The notes under the pieces: model-generated
The model's input: the letters and a program-made list of their open reading frames with translations, nothing else
What the model was told of the DNA's origin: nothing
Databases searched by the model: none
Shown: one piece after another, positions 6,058 through 14,010 of the stretch
Numbering within the stretch: the stretch's first letter is position 1
Layout: each line of letters starts with the position of its first letter
DNA from: a candidate division WOR-3 bacterium
GTDB lineage: Bacteria; SDB-A
Length of the DNA stretch: 35,780 nt
NCBI GenBank assembly: GCA_016926475.1
Contig: JAFGON010000003.1
Span: 1 to 35,780 of the forward strand
Direction of reading: 5' to 3'
Program-made: the position numbers and the translations under genes

Positions 6058-8211
6058 TTGACCCAAAAAATCAGCGAACTCAGTTTTTCAAAAAAGTTTT
6101 TATTTTTCACGCTTCTTTTTTTGGTTGTCGTCATAACTTATTCTCCATCTTTGTTCAACGGCCTCTGTTACGACGACATAACCCTGATTGAAAAAAACGC
6201 TCTTGTGAAAAATTTCGACATCCGAGGAATATTTTCAAAAGATCTTTTCAACATCACTCGAGGTGAATCGCCTTACTACAGACCTTTGATCCCTCTAGTA
6301 TTCGCTATTGAAAATTTGATTTGGAGCACCAAGTGGGGTTTTTATCATTTAGACAATATTGTTCTGCACTTCTTGGCTTCACTTTTGGTTTACAAACTCG
6401 TGAAGAGAATATTGTCTTTAGACATGAAATCAAATAATTACAAACTTTTCAAAACAAAAAAGCCTAAAGATGAAAAGAGTGTTTTCTTCTGGTCTATCAG
6501 CTCAGCCTTTTTTTTCGCCCTTCATCCTGCGAACTCGCAAACTGTCTATTGGCTTTCCGCCAGAGGGGACCTTTTTGTGACATTGGCTGTTTTGACTGGT
6601 TGCGTTTGGATTGGAAAAAAAAGCAAATGGGCATATTTAATTTTGCCTGTGTCGTTTTTTCTGGCGTTATTCAGCAAAGAGACTGGTGTTCTGTTCTTGC
6701 TTGTGCTGGCCCTTTATTATTTTTTGTTTTTGAGAGATAAAATTACCGTTCAAAAAGTCCTGTTTTACGCTCTTTCAGTTTTACCGGTGTTTTTGTTGTA
6801 TTTGTTTCTGAGAAAAATGGCGGTTTCCGTTTCGCCTTTCACACCGGTGGACGAAAGTTTTTGGACAAGAGATGACGGGTTGTTGAAGCTTTACATGACG
6901 ATTCCGTCAATTTTGGGGTATTATGTTTTCAGAACCATATTCCCCTATTTTTTGAATTTCGAAACAGGAATAAACCTTTTCAGATCAGCTCTGGACGTGC
7001 AGTTTATTTTCGGACTTATCTGTGCCGTATTTTCTTTTGCCGCGCTGTATTTTTATAGAAAGAACAGACTTTTTTTATGGGGCTTTTTGTTTTGGTTTCT
7101 TCCCCTGCTGCCGGTTATGAATTTCATTCCGATGTTCGAATCAGGGATGGAACACTACCTTTACCTGCCTGTTGCGGGTTTATCGATTTTGCCGCTTTTT
7201 GTTTTCTTTAAGAGCAAATTGACAAAAGCGGTTTGGATTTTGTTGCTGATTTCTTTCTCATTGACTGTTTATTTGAGAGGTTCCGCGTGGAAAAACAACC
7301 TTACACTTTTCACGGATTCTTCGAAAAAGACGGGAGAAAATTGCAAACAAGGATGGATAAGATCGCGAAACAATCTCGGCACAGCGTATCTCGATTTGGC
7401 GATCGGCGGTTTTGATTTCGAAGTTAATGTTAAAAAAGCTGACTCGCTTTACAGCGAAATTACAGACGCTTATCCTGATTACGGGGGGGCTTATATAGGG
7501 AGGGGAGATGTTGCTTACGTTTCACTGGATTATCAGAAAGCCATACAGTTTTATTCCAGAGCTCTTGAAATATACCCGAGAAATTATTTTTTGATGAATA
7601 AACTGGGGATAGTCCATTCTTGTCTCGGGGACTATTCACAAGCCGAAAAGATGTTCGGGAATGCGCTGGAAATAAACCCCGGGTATGTTGATCCGAAAGT
7701 AAACCTCGCGAAGATATTTTTCATCAGAGGTCAAGTCCAAGCAGCTTCGGAACTTTTGGATGGCCTGCCTGAAACCCCTTCAACCGAGGGTTTGGTGAAG
7801 TCGTTGAAGCTATCGATATCCGCTTCGCAGGGTTTTATTGATCGAGACGCGGATTCTGAAGACCTCATAACGGCTGTTGAAATATTGGCAGAAGCGGGGA
7901 TGTCAGAAGAAAAATTAGCTCTTGCTGAAGTCATCCACCAGAGATTTCCATCCGATTCCGACGCGCTCTATAACCTTTCACTGATTTACCTTTCGGATAT
8001 GGAAGATTTCGAATCGGGTCTTGAAAAACTTCGACAAGGTGATTCGCAGTTTCCCGCAGACTACAGGTTTAAACGGGAACTCGCAGTCTTTTACGTTATC
8101 AGAGGCGACAGCGTCAGTGCGGCTTATTACTTTGGCAGAGTGCTCGAACTGAGCCCTGAGAATCCTGAAGCTGAAAGAATGAAGGATTTTATAGAAAAGG
8201 TAAAAAATTGA
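6058..8211 (+). CDS. TMTC-like membrane glycosyltransferase with C-terminal TPR repeats
   Basis: A 717-residue integral membrane protein. Residues 1-410 hold about ten hydrophobic helices. Residues 430-717 are tetratricopeptide repeats, the clearest being DYQKAIQFYSRALEIYPRN (491-509) and DYSQAEKMFGNALEINP (525-541). Family marks of the GT-C/TMTC type are an Asp-Asp in the first extracytoplasmic loop (CYDDITLIEKN, Asp39-Asp40), SPYYRPL, LHPANSQTVYWLSARGD (155-171), FSKETG (205-210) and HYLYLPV (366-372). Animal TMTC proteins are O-mannosyltransferases using a lipid-linked sugar, with the TPRs binding the acceptor protein. Transfer of sugar to exported proteins is therefore the likely role, though sugar and target are unknown. 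Start is TTG with a good Shine-Dalgarno site. Confidence 0.75.
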   Translation: MTQKISELSFSKKFLFFTLLFLVVVITYSPSLFNGLCYDDITLIEKNALVKNFDIRGIFSKDLFNITRGESPYYRPLIPLVFAIENLIWSTKWGFYHLDNIVLHFLASLLVYKLVKRILSLDMKSNNYKLFKTKKPKDEKSVFFWSISSAFFFALHPANSQTVYWLSARGDLFVTLAVLTGCVWIGKKSKWAYLILPVSFFLALFSKETGVLFLLVLALYYFLFLRDKITVQKVLFYALSVLPVFLLYLFLRKMAVSVSPFTPVDESFWTRDDGLLKLYMTIPSILGYYVFRTIFPYFLNFETGINLFRSALDVQFIFGLICAVFSFAALYFYRKNRLFLWGFLFWFLPLLPVMNFIPMFESGMEHYLYLPVAGLSILPLFVFFKSKLTKAVWILLLISFSLTVYLRGSAWKNNLTLFTDSSKKTGENCKQGWIRSRNNLGTAYLDLAIGGFDFEVNVKKADSLYSEITDAYPDYGGAYIGRGDVAYVSLDYQKAIQFYSRALEIYPRNYFLMNKLGIVHSCLGDYSQAEKMFGNALEINPGYVDPKVNLAKIFFIRGQVQAASELLDGLPETPSTEGLVKSLKLSISASQGFIDRDADSEDLITAVEILAEAGMSEEKLALAEVIHQRFPSDSDALYNLSLIYLSDMEDFESGLEKLRQGDSQFPADYRFKRELAVFYVIRGDSVSAAYYFGRVLELSPENPEAERMKDFIEKVKN

Positions 8212-8477
8212 TTTCGAGTTTCTACGGAGGTAATTGCGCTCGAAATTATTGACAACTGATATAATTTTTGTGCATGAAAGTGAAATATTCAAAGTCAGCA
8301 AATTAAAAGTTAAATGATTTGATCCGTGAAATCTCACGCGAATACAGGCGTCACAAGAAACGGATTATGCAAAGGTTCACAGGAATAAGGACACGAAATT
8401 TTAATAGGGATAGGTTGAGAATTGCATAAAGAGGTTCAAGTATGACAAGATTCTCGCATGCGATAACCCAGACTAAT
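8212..8477. other. Intergenic stretch without a supported gene
   Basis: These 266 bases separate the TMTC-like gene from the convergent methyltransferase gene. They contain no Rho-independent terminator that I can see. A TTGACA/TATAAT-like pair around 8249-8265 is spaced only five bases apart and is not a promoter. The only coding-like object is the basic micro-ORF listed separately. Confidence 0.5.
8319..8429 (+). CDS. Possible basic micro-ORF (36 residues)
   Basis: A TTG-initiated frame of 36 codons between larger genes. Its product would be extremely arginine-rich: REISREYRRHKKRI near the N-terminus and RTRNFNRDRLRIA at the end. No Shine-Dalgarno site precedes the TTG, and the in-frame codons upstream are interrupted by a TAA at 8304-8306. 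I do not recognise a family. It could be a small RNA-binding peptide, a remnant of a decayed gene, or chance. Confidence 0.15.
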   Translation: MIREISREYRRHKKRIMQRFTGIRTRNFNRDRLRIA

Positions 8478-9203
8478 TCACTTAAACACCCCCCTTTTCA
8501 ATTCTGACTGTTTTTGGATTTTTAACAAAAAATCAACCCCGCCGTTTTTTCTTTCCGCTCTGAATACTTCTGTGCGGTATCCCTTGTTTTTCAACTCCGA
8601 ACAAAGATCAACGACTTCATCTGGGCTGAAACTGTGGCAGTAACGTCTTTCCTTCTCTCCATTCCAGCTCAAAAGAAAGTCGTTCCGGGAGTCTTCCAAA
8701 GGGGTCTTTTTGCCTTTTGAAATGTTTTCAAAGTTCCAGAGTGAGACGACAGCTAAACCCTCATGTTCGAGAATTTTGCAAAGAGAGACCAGAAAATCCA
8801 GTCTTCTTTCAGGAATATGGTGAAGCAAGCCCAAAGCGAGGACAATGTTGAAATATTCTTTGAAATTCCCTATGTAATCAGAGCTGATAGGCGATTTTTG
8901 AAAAGAAACGCCATTAGAGCTTTTGAAATTTTCACGGGCGATTCGAAGCATTTCTTCGCTTTGGTCTATTCCGAGATATTTGATCCTGTAATATGGAAAT
9001 TTTTTCGAAAAATAATCCAAAAACCTGCCGTTACCGCATCCTAGATCGAGGATGGAAAGGCGCGTCTTTTTACTGCTAAAATCATCGAAAATCAGATTCC
9101 ACGCCGGATCGCTGAAACGTCTTGAAAAAGAAAACGACATTGAATTCTCTTCGTAGAATTTTTTGTTTAAATCAGCGCAATTTTTTATTTCATCTGGCTT
9201 CAT
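8478..9203 (-). CDS. Trm9/ALKBH8-like class I SAM-dependent methyltransferase (putative tRNA wobble uridine methyltransferase)
   Basis: A 241-residue cytoplasmic Rossmann-fold methyltransferase. The SAM loop is ILDLGCGNGRF (51-61), the acidic end of strand 2 is LGIDQS (Asp80), and the post-II motif is LLHHIPERR (127-134). Outside the generic fold it follows yeast Trm9: the N-terminal FYEEN...FSFSRRFSDPAW pattern matches Trm9's VYNEIAPHFSQTR...W. His128-His129 align with VHHWSTRERR. Trp156 in SLWNFE aligns with the Trm9 CWALE, and LLSW then RRYCHSF (177-192) align with the VPW...YRYYH tail. Trm9/ALKBH8 methylate cm5U34 of tRNA to mcm5U34. The neighbouring divergent gene is an Elp3 homolog, the enzyme that starts the same modification, which strengthens the call. 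A less specific methyltransferase remains possible. Confidence 0.7.
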   Translation of the reverse strand: MKPDEIKNCADLNKKFYEENSMSFSFSRRFSDPAWNLIFDDFSSKKTRLSILDLGCGNGRFLDYFSKKFPYYRIKYLGIDQSEEMLRIARENFKSSNGVSFQKSPISSDYIGNFKEYFNIVLALGLLHHIPERRLDFLVSLCKILEHEGLAVVSLWNFENISKGKKTPLEDSRNDFLLSWNGEKERRYCHSFSPDEVVDLCSELKNKGYRTEVFRAERKNGGVDFLLKIQKQSELKRGVFK

Positions 9204-9222
9204 AAGAAAAACTTGACTGTCA

Positions 9223-9231
9223 TGTTAAAAT
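9223..9231 (+). promoter_or_regulatory. Extended -10 promoter candidate, possibly giving a leaderless elp3 mRNA
   Basis: TGTTAAAAT fits the extended -10 pattern TGn-TAAAAT. Transcription would begin about seven bases downstream, at or next to the ATG at 9238. No Shine-Dalgarno sequence precedes that ATG, in keeping with a leaderless message. The whole divergent spacer is only 34 bases. A TTGACT at 9213-9218 is too close to serve as its -35. Confidence 0.35.
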
Positions 9232-9237
9232 ACTCGG

Positions 9238-10902
9238 ATGACCATACAAAAATATCACGTAAATCTCGACGATTCAAATCTTTATTCAGCGGTTTTGTCC
9301 CTGAAAAACATGAAGAATCCCAAGGATACTGATGTGAGAAAAATACTGAGGAAATATCCAAAGCAAGGGCGAGGATTTTTTGCCAAAGCAGAGATCTTTA
9401 AACTTTACAGAAAACTGGCACTTGAAGGGAGCATAGAAAGAAACGCAGCCCTGGAGAAGATACTCGTCACGAAGCCAACCAGATCTTCATCCGGTATTTC
9501 CGCCGTCACTGTAATGACAAAACCTTTTCCGTGCCCTGGAAAGTGCCTGTTTTGCCCCGAAGAAAAGGGAATGCCAAAAAGTTATATATCGAGCGAGCCT
9601 GGATCGATGAGGGCGAAACAAAGCAATTTTGACCCTCATGGGCAGGTTTTGAGCCGACTCACCGCATTAAGCGAGACGGGGCACAACACCGGAAAATCAG
9701 AGATTATTGTACTTGGGGGCAGTTTCAGTTCTTATGAGAAGAGATACAGAATAGATTTCACGACAGGAATTTATGAAGCCCTTAACGAATTCAAGACCAA
9801 TGAGGGGTTGCAAGAATCCCATGCTAATGAGCAAAACAAGCTCCGAGGCTCAATGGATTCTCTTGTTTCGGTTCAGAAAGAGAATGAAAATTCACCGACG
9901 AGGTGCGTGGGACTCTCTTTTGAGACGAGGGTCGACCTTATAGACAGAGACGAAACTGTTTTTATGAGAAGGCTAGGCGCCACAAAAATCCAGATAGGCG
10001 TCCAGTCTCTCGACGAGGATGTTTTAGCCCAGAACAGAGTAGGTTTCAAAACCAAAGACATAACCAGGGCATTCTCCTTTTTGAGGGGAGCTGGTTTCAA
10101 GATTCAGGCGCACGTAATGGTCAATCTGCTGGGGTCAAATCCGCAAAAAGACATAATGACGTACAAAAATCTTTTCCAAAGTCCTCTATGCCCGGACGAA
10201 GTCAAAATATACCCTGTCGCGGTTGTTTATAACAGCCCACTTTATTCGAAATACGCAAGGGGTGAATACACTTACTATAAACAGAGGGATCTCCTTGATA
10301 CTCTTTCGAAAATGCTGTGCGCGACTCCAAACTACTGCCGAGTTAACAGAATAGTCAGGGATATACCAAAAAACTGCACGGTGGGGGATTCACCTCCCAA
10401 CAATTTAAGGGAAAAGGTTGAAGAGATTTTAAGGGACTCCGGCAGAAACGACTTGAATATAAGGAACCGCGAAATTAGAAGGAATAAAATTTTCGGAGAA
10501 ATAAAAATTAATGTCACCTCTTATTTCAGCGGCGTTTTTGAGGAAAAATTCATCGAGTGCGTCGACGGAAAAAATAAATTGACGGGTTTTCTAAGGCTTT
10601 CTCTGGTTCCCGATGCTTGTCGCCAAATCTCAGAAAACCAAGGATTCACTTTAGATGAATTGAAAAATTCGGCGGTGATTAGAGAACTTCATGTCTATGG
10701 GGAGCCTGCTCAAATAGGAGAATACGATTTTTCAAAGAGTCAACACCGGGGGATTGGAAAGATGCTTGTCAGGGCAGCTCGCAGAATTTCCAAGGAGAGA
10801 GGGTACAGGGTTTTATCTGTTATTTCATCCGTAGGTACGAGGAATTACTACCGAGGGATTGGATTCAAAGACGGAGATATGTATCAGCATATGCCCATTT
10901 GA
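9238..10902 (+). CDS. Elp3-like radical SAM/GNAT protein (tRNA wobble uridine carboxymethylation)
   Basis: A 554-residue homolog of Elongator catalytic subunit Elp3, about the length of the yeast protein (557). Elp3 uses a radical SAM domain and an acetyl-CoA-binding GNAT domain to form cm5U at tRNA position 34. The N-terminal region contains VTKPTRSSSGISAVTVMTKP, then the iron-sulfur motif CPGKCLFC (Cys99, Cys103, Cys106), followed by SSEPGSMRAKQSNFDP as in other Elp3 proteins. The cluster spacing is CX3CX2C, shorter than the CX9CX2C of yeast Elp3. The GNAT domain shows RELHVYG (482-488), QHRGIG (502-507), SVISSVGTRNYYRGIGF and a final MYQHMPI. It is divergent from the Trm9-like methyltransferase. 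No other Elongator subunits are seen, as is usual for bacterial and archaeal Elp3. Confidence 0.92.
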   Translation: MTIQKYHVNLDDSNLYSAVLSLKNMKNPKDTDVRKILRKYPKQGRGFFAKAEIFKLYRKLALEGSIERNAALEKILVTKPTRSSSGISAVTVMTKPFPCPGKCLFCPEEKGMPKSYISSEPGSMRAKQSNFDPHGQVLSRLTALSETGHNTGKSEIIVLGGSFSSYEKRYRIDFTTGIYEALNEFKTNEGLQESHANEQNKLRGSMDSLVSVQKENENSPTRCVGLSFETRVDLIDRDETVFMRRLGATKIQIGVQSLDEDVLAQNRVGFKTKDITRAFSFLRGAGFKIQAHVMVNLLGSNPQKDIMTYKNLFQSPLCPDEVKIYPVAVVYNSPLYSKYARGEYTYYKQRDLLDTLSKMLCATPNYCRVNRIVRDIPKNCTVGDSPPNNLREKVEEILRDSGRNDLNIRNREIRRNKIFGEIKINVTSYFSGVFEEKFIECVDGKNKLTGFLRLSLVPDACRQISENQGFTLDELKNSAVIRELHVYGEPAQIGEYDFSKSQHRGIGKMLVRAARRISKERGYRVLSVISSVGTRNYYRGIGFKDGDMYQHMPI

Positions 10903-10989
10903 TTTGCGATGCGGAGGCTTTTTTTCTTGTTTTGATAGTATACTTTGTTTTGAGAGGATAATATAATTTTTGGTTTCACTGGAGGATAG

Positions 10990-11898
10990 TTGCTGGATAT
11001 TCTTTTGAGGATGGTTCCGTTTTTCGCGTCATTTTTTTTGGGCTTCGCTGCCAAGAGCTTGAAAATAATTGAAGAGAAAGACGCGAGAACGCTTTTAAAA
11101 ATATTTTTTTATTTTATATTCCCTTTTCTCGCCTTTAGAATACTACATGATGTCGAGATCAGCTCGAATCAGATCCTGCTGCCTTTTGTATCCTTTACGA
11201 TTTTGATCTCTCTTTTTTTCGTTTCAGTTTTTTTGTCTAAAGTTATTTTGTCTAAAAAAATCAAAAGAAGCGAATCCGTCGCTTTTATACTTGCAGTCTC
11301 TATTATGAACACGAGTTTTATAATGCCTTTCGTAAACGAATTCGCCGGAGAAAAGGGCTTGACTTCACTCATGATTTTCGACATAGGCAACATGGTTGTC
11401 ATTGCAACCTTTCTTTTCGCGTTTTCAAGCTATTCGGCGACGAGATCTTTTGGCAGGACAGCCGTCAATTTGATGCTCTCCCCACCAATTTGGGCTGTTT
11501 TATCCGCTTTTATCTTCAACTTTTTCAACATCAAGTCTCCTGCGGTATTGGATCAGACACTTTTGTTTCTCGAAAAACCGGCTTTCCCCATGGTGCTTTT
11601 TTCTCTCGGCGCTCTTCTAGATTTTAAAATTTTATTGAGTAAAACTGCCGTCAGTGCCGTAGCGATGAGGATGATTTTGGGTTTCGCTATTGGATTTGCG
11701 GTCATCAATGCAATAGATCTTCAGTGGGCGGAGAAATTTGTAGTGATAATGGCAGCATCATCTCCCTGCGGTTTCAATTCTGTGGTTTATTCTTCTCTTC
11801 ATGGACACGATGCCAAAACTGCGGCGGCATCAGTGTCCTTATCGCTCTTGTTGAGCTTAATGAGCCTGCCCGTTCTGGTTTATATTTTCACTAAATAA
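10990..11898 (+). CDS. AEC-family (auxin efflux carrier/malate permease-like) transporter
   Basis: A 302-residue membrane protein with roughly ten hydrophobic helices in two halves. Family-like features are the opening PFFASFFLGFAAKS segment, the middle NTSFIMPFVNEFAGEKGL stretch with its broken helix, and the repeat half ending in ASSPCGFNSVVYSSLHG. AEC transporters export or import organic anions such as malate, or auxin in plants. The start is TTG at 10990, with GGAGG five bases upstream; a CTG at 10993 is the only close alternative. It is transcribed in the same direction as the elp3-like gene, 87 bases away. The spacer holds a TATAAT at 10962-10967 without a good -35. The substrate cannot be inferred from context. 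Confidence 0.85.
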   Translation: MLDILLRMVPFFASFFLGFAAKSLKIIEEKDARTLLKIFFYFIFPFLAFRILHDVEISSNQILLPFVSFTILISLFFVSVFLSKVILSKKIKRSESVAFILAVSIMNTSFIMPFVNEFAGEKGLTSLMIFDIGNMVVIATFLFAFSSYSATRSFGRTAVNLMLSPPIWAVLSAFIFNFFNIKSPAVLDQTLLFLEKPAFPMVLFSLGALLDFKILLSKTAVSAVAMRMILGFAIGFAVINAIDLQWAEKFVVIMAASSPCGFNSVVYSSLHGHDAKTAAASVSLSLLLSLMSLPVLVYIFTK

Positions 11899-11935
11899 GC
11901 CATCCCTCCAAGAAGGGGGACTAAAGAGGGATGGC
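11899..11935. repeat. Perfect 10-bp inverted repeat directly after the AEC stop codon
   Basis: GCCATCCCTC at 11899-11908 and GAGGGATGGC at 11926-11935 are exact reverse complements with a 17-base loop. The hairpin begins at the base after the TAA. No run of T follows, so it is not a standard intrinsic terminator for the plus strand. The CCCTC/GGGGGA/GAGGG composition resembles dispersed palindromic repeats found in many genomes. Confidence 0.7.
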
Positions 11936-11936
11936 A

Positions 11937-11960
11937 AATCTTCTCTTTGCTGAGAAGATT
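11937..11960. repeat. Second hairpin, 9-bp stem with 6-base loop
   Basis: AATCTTCTC (11937-11945) and GAGAAGATT (11952-11960) pair perfectly around TTTGCT. It starts one base after the first hairpin ends, making a tandem pair. There is no T tract downstream on the plus strand. It may stabilise the 3' end of the AEC mRNA or be part of one mobile palindromic element together with the first hairpin. Confidence 0.65.
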
Positions 11961-12219
11961 GAAAATGGTACAGGAAAAATAATATCAGATCCATGATAGA
12001 ATTCAACGGTGTTTGCAAGGAAAGGATCTGAAAATATTTTTGACATGTTTTAACTGGAGCTGTTTTCTTTTCAGGCGAACGTTTGAACTGAAGTTTTTGT
12101 TTTTTTATTGCAGATTTGAACTTGAGAAATGCCTCTTTTGATAGGCCTGTATAAAAAAAAGTTTTCTTTTTGACAAAGAAGAGCATTATAATCGCAGGAA
12201 ATTTAACCAGCAGGAAAAA
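11961..12219. other. Intergenic stretch upstream of the ABC exporter operon
   Basis: With the two hairpins, this completes a 321-base gap. No plus-strand gene is supported. A long minus-strand frame crosses it, but runs into coding sequence on both sides and lacks a credible start. A perfect TTGACA (12170-12175) and TATAAT (12187-12192) lie upstream of the exporter, but only 11 bases apart, so only the TATAAT may act as a -10. Confidence 0.5.
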
Positions 12220-14010
12220 ATGCGATTTCACAGAAACGACGATCTGCTCGAAAAAGAGTCGAGAAAATACACAACTGTTGAACTGATTACAAGAGTATTT
12301 CCTTTCATCAAACCTTTCCTGGGTCAATTTTTCGCAGCGACTCTGCTGCTTTTGATAGTCACGACGTGCAACTTAGCGGCTCCTTTAATTTTGAAGGAGG
12401 TGGTCGATAAAGCGATACCCGATAAAAATGTATCTGAAGTATTGGTTTTAGCCCTGCTTTTCACCGCTGTATTCGTGTTTTCGGTTCTTGTCTCCTATTC
12501 TCAGATCATGATGATGACAAAAATCGGTCTTTCGATAATAAGAGATTTAAAGGCAAAATTATTTGATCATTTGATGACTTTGTCCATGTATTATTACGAT
12601 GAAAATCCTACAGGAAAACTGATGGCTCGCGTGGAAAGCGACACAGAGCGTGTGAGAATGCTATTCAGCGATGTCTCCATGTCTCTTGTCGCGAATATGC
12701 TTATGTTCACTGGAACTGTTTTCATCATGATGAAAACAAATTTGAAATTGACTCTGATGGTCATGGTTTTTCTTCTGCCCGTGGCTTTCACTACATATTT
12801 TTTTCTTAACCTCACGAGAAAACTTACGTCCAGAGTAAGGTCGAGCTTCGCGAGAATGACTGCTTTTATAACCGAGTACGTAAGGGCTGTTCAGATACTT
12901 CAGATATTCAAAGCAACTGAAATGGCTCAGGAGAAAATGCATGAAGTCGGTAAAGATTTTCTGAGAAAAGAGGTTAAAGCGTACACCGTTGAATATGTTT
13001 ATTGGAGTTTCATTGGCGCGTGTGAAATTTTGGTTGTGATAATTATTTTGATCGGAGGTAAAAGCGGCCTTTCGACAGGTGTAATAACAATTGGAACCGT
13101 AATCCTTTTTGTCGAATACACGAGAAGACTTTTTATGCCTCTTGTCCAGTTTTCGGAGACTCTAAACCAAGTTCAGAGGGCTTTTGCCTCGGCTGACAGA
13201 ATATTCTCAATACTCGACACAAAGACAAAGACTCCCGACGGCGTCCTCGGCATGGATGATTTTCCCGAAAACTGGAGAGAACTCGCTTTTGAAAACGTCT
13301 GGTTTAAATACAAAGAAGAGTGGGTTTTAAAAGGGGTCAGTTTTACGATCCCCAAAGGAGCCATGTGGGCTATTGTGGGAGCGAGCGGAAGCGGGAAAAC
13401 GACGCTGATAAGCCTTTTAATGAGGTATTACGAACCGACACACGGTTCGATTAAAATCGGCGGGGTTGACATTAGGAATTTTAAATTGGAAGTCTGGAGG
13501 TCAAAAATCGGACTTGTCCTGCAAAACGTAAGCCTTTTTTCAGGGACACTTTCTGAAAATCTTACGGTTTTCAACCCCGAGATTTCAAATCACGCCCAAT
13601 TAAAAGCACTGGATAAAGTTCACGCCCGTGAAATCGTCGAAAAGTTTCCCAATGGAATAGAAGAGGAAATAAGCGAAGGAGGACTCAACATCTCGATGGG
13701 TGAAAGGCAATTGCTCTGTTTTGCCAGGGCGGTCTTGTACAACCCTCCAATTCTTGTCCTCGACGAAGCGACTTCTTCGGTGGATCCCGGGACCGAAAAA
13801 AAGATACAGGAAGCTACGAGCATCTTGACAGAAGGAAGAACTTCAATAGTTGTCGCTCACAGGCTGAGCACAATTACCAACGCCAAAAAGATCATTGTGC
13901 TCCAAAAAGGAGAGATTGTCGAAGAAGGAGACCACCAAGCACTGTTGAAATCCGAAGGCATATACGCGAGTCTTTACAGGCTGCAAGAAGGTGAAATCAT
14001 ATATGATTAA
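12220..14010 (+). CDS. ABC exporter, fused membrane and ATPase domains, subunit 1
   Basis: A 596-residue half-transporter with an N-terminal six-helix membrane domain (about 1-330) and a C-terminal nucleotide-binding domain. Walker A is GASGSGKTT (387-395), the Q-loop is LQNVSLF, the Walker B region is ILVLDEATSS with catalytic Glu516, and the H-loop is His547 in VAHRLST. The signature motif is non-canonical: ISMGERQ (491-497) in place of LSGGQ. The next gene overlaps by 8 bases and encodes the partner, so the two form a heterodimeric type IV exporter resembling TM287/288 or BmrCD. Substrates of such pumps are lipids, drugs or peptides. AGGA lies close before the ATG. Nothing adjacent identifies the substrate. 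Confidence 0.92.
   Translation: MRFHRNDDLLEKESRKYTTVELITRVFPFIKPFLGQFFAATLLLLIVTTCNLAAPLILKEVVDKAIPDKNVSEVLVLALLFTAVFVFSVLVSYSQIMMMTKIGLSIIRDLKAKLFDHLMTLSMYYYDENPTGKLMARVESDTERVRMLFSDVSMSLVANMLMFTGTVFIMMKTNLKLTLMVMVFLLPVAFTTYFFLNLTRKLTSRVRSSFARMTAFITEYVRAVQILQIFKATEMAQEKMHEVGKDFLRKEVKAYTVEYVYWSFIGACEILVVIIILIGGKSGLSTGVITIGTVILFVEYTRRLFMPLVQFSETLNQVQRAFASADRIFSILDTKTKTPDGVLGMDDFPENWRELAFENVWFKYKEEWVLKGVSFTIPKGAMWAIVGASGSGKTTLISLLMRYYEPTHGSIKIGGVDIRNFKLEVWRSKIGLVLQNVSLFSGTLSENLTVFNPEISNHAQLKALDKVHAREIVEKFPNGIEEEISEGGLNISMGERQLLCFARAVLYNPPILVLDEATSSVDPGTEKKIQEATSILTEGRTSIVVAHRLSTITNAKKIIVLQKGEIVEEGDHQALLKSEGIYASLYRLQEGEIIYD

Noticed and set aside
8249-8265. TTGACA followed by TATAAT resembling a promoter
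   Set aside because: The hexamers are separated by only five bases, which RNA polymerase cannot use, and no gene follows in a sensible position.
11899-11960. The two hairpins as a Rho-independent terminator
   Set aside because: Neither is followed by a T-rich run on either strand, so standard intrinsic termination is not supported.
12170-12192. Perfect TTGACA and TATAAT just upstream of the ABC exporter gene
   Set aside because: The spacer is 11 bases, well short of the needed 16-18, so I do not call the pair a promoter, although the TATAAT alone may serve as a -10.
11857-12327. 156-codon minus-strand open frame crossing the AEC-ABC intergenic region
   Set aside because: It runs into real genes on both sides in antisense. 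Its product is a patchwork of AT-rich translation and the palindrome sequence, and it has no ribosome site at its start.
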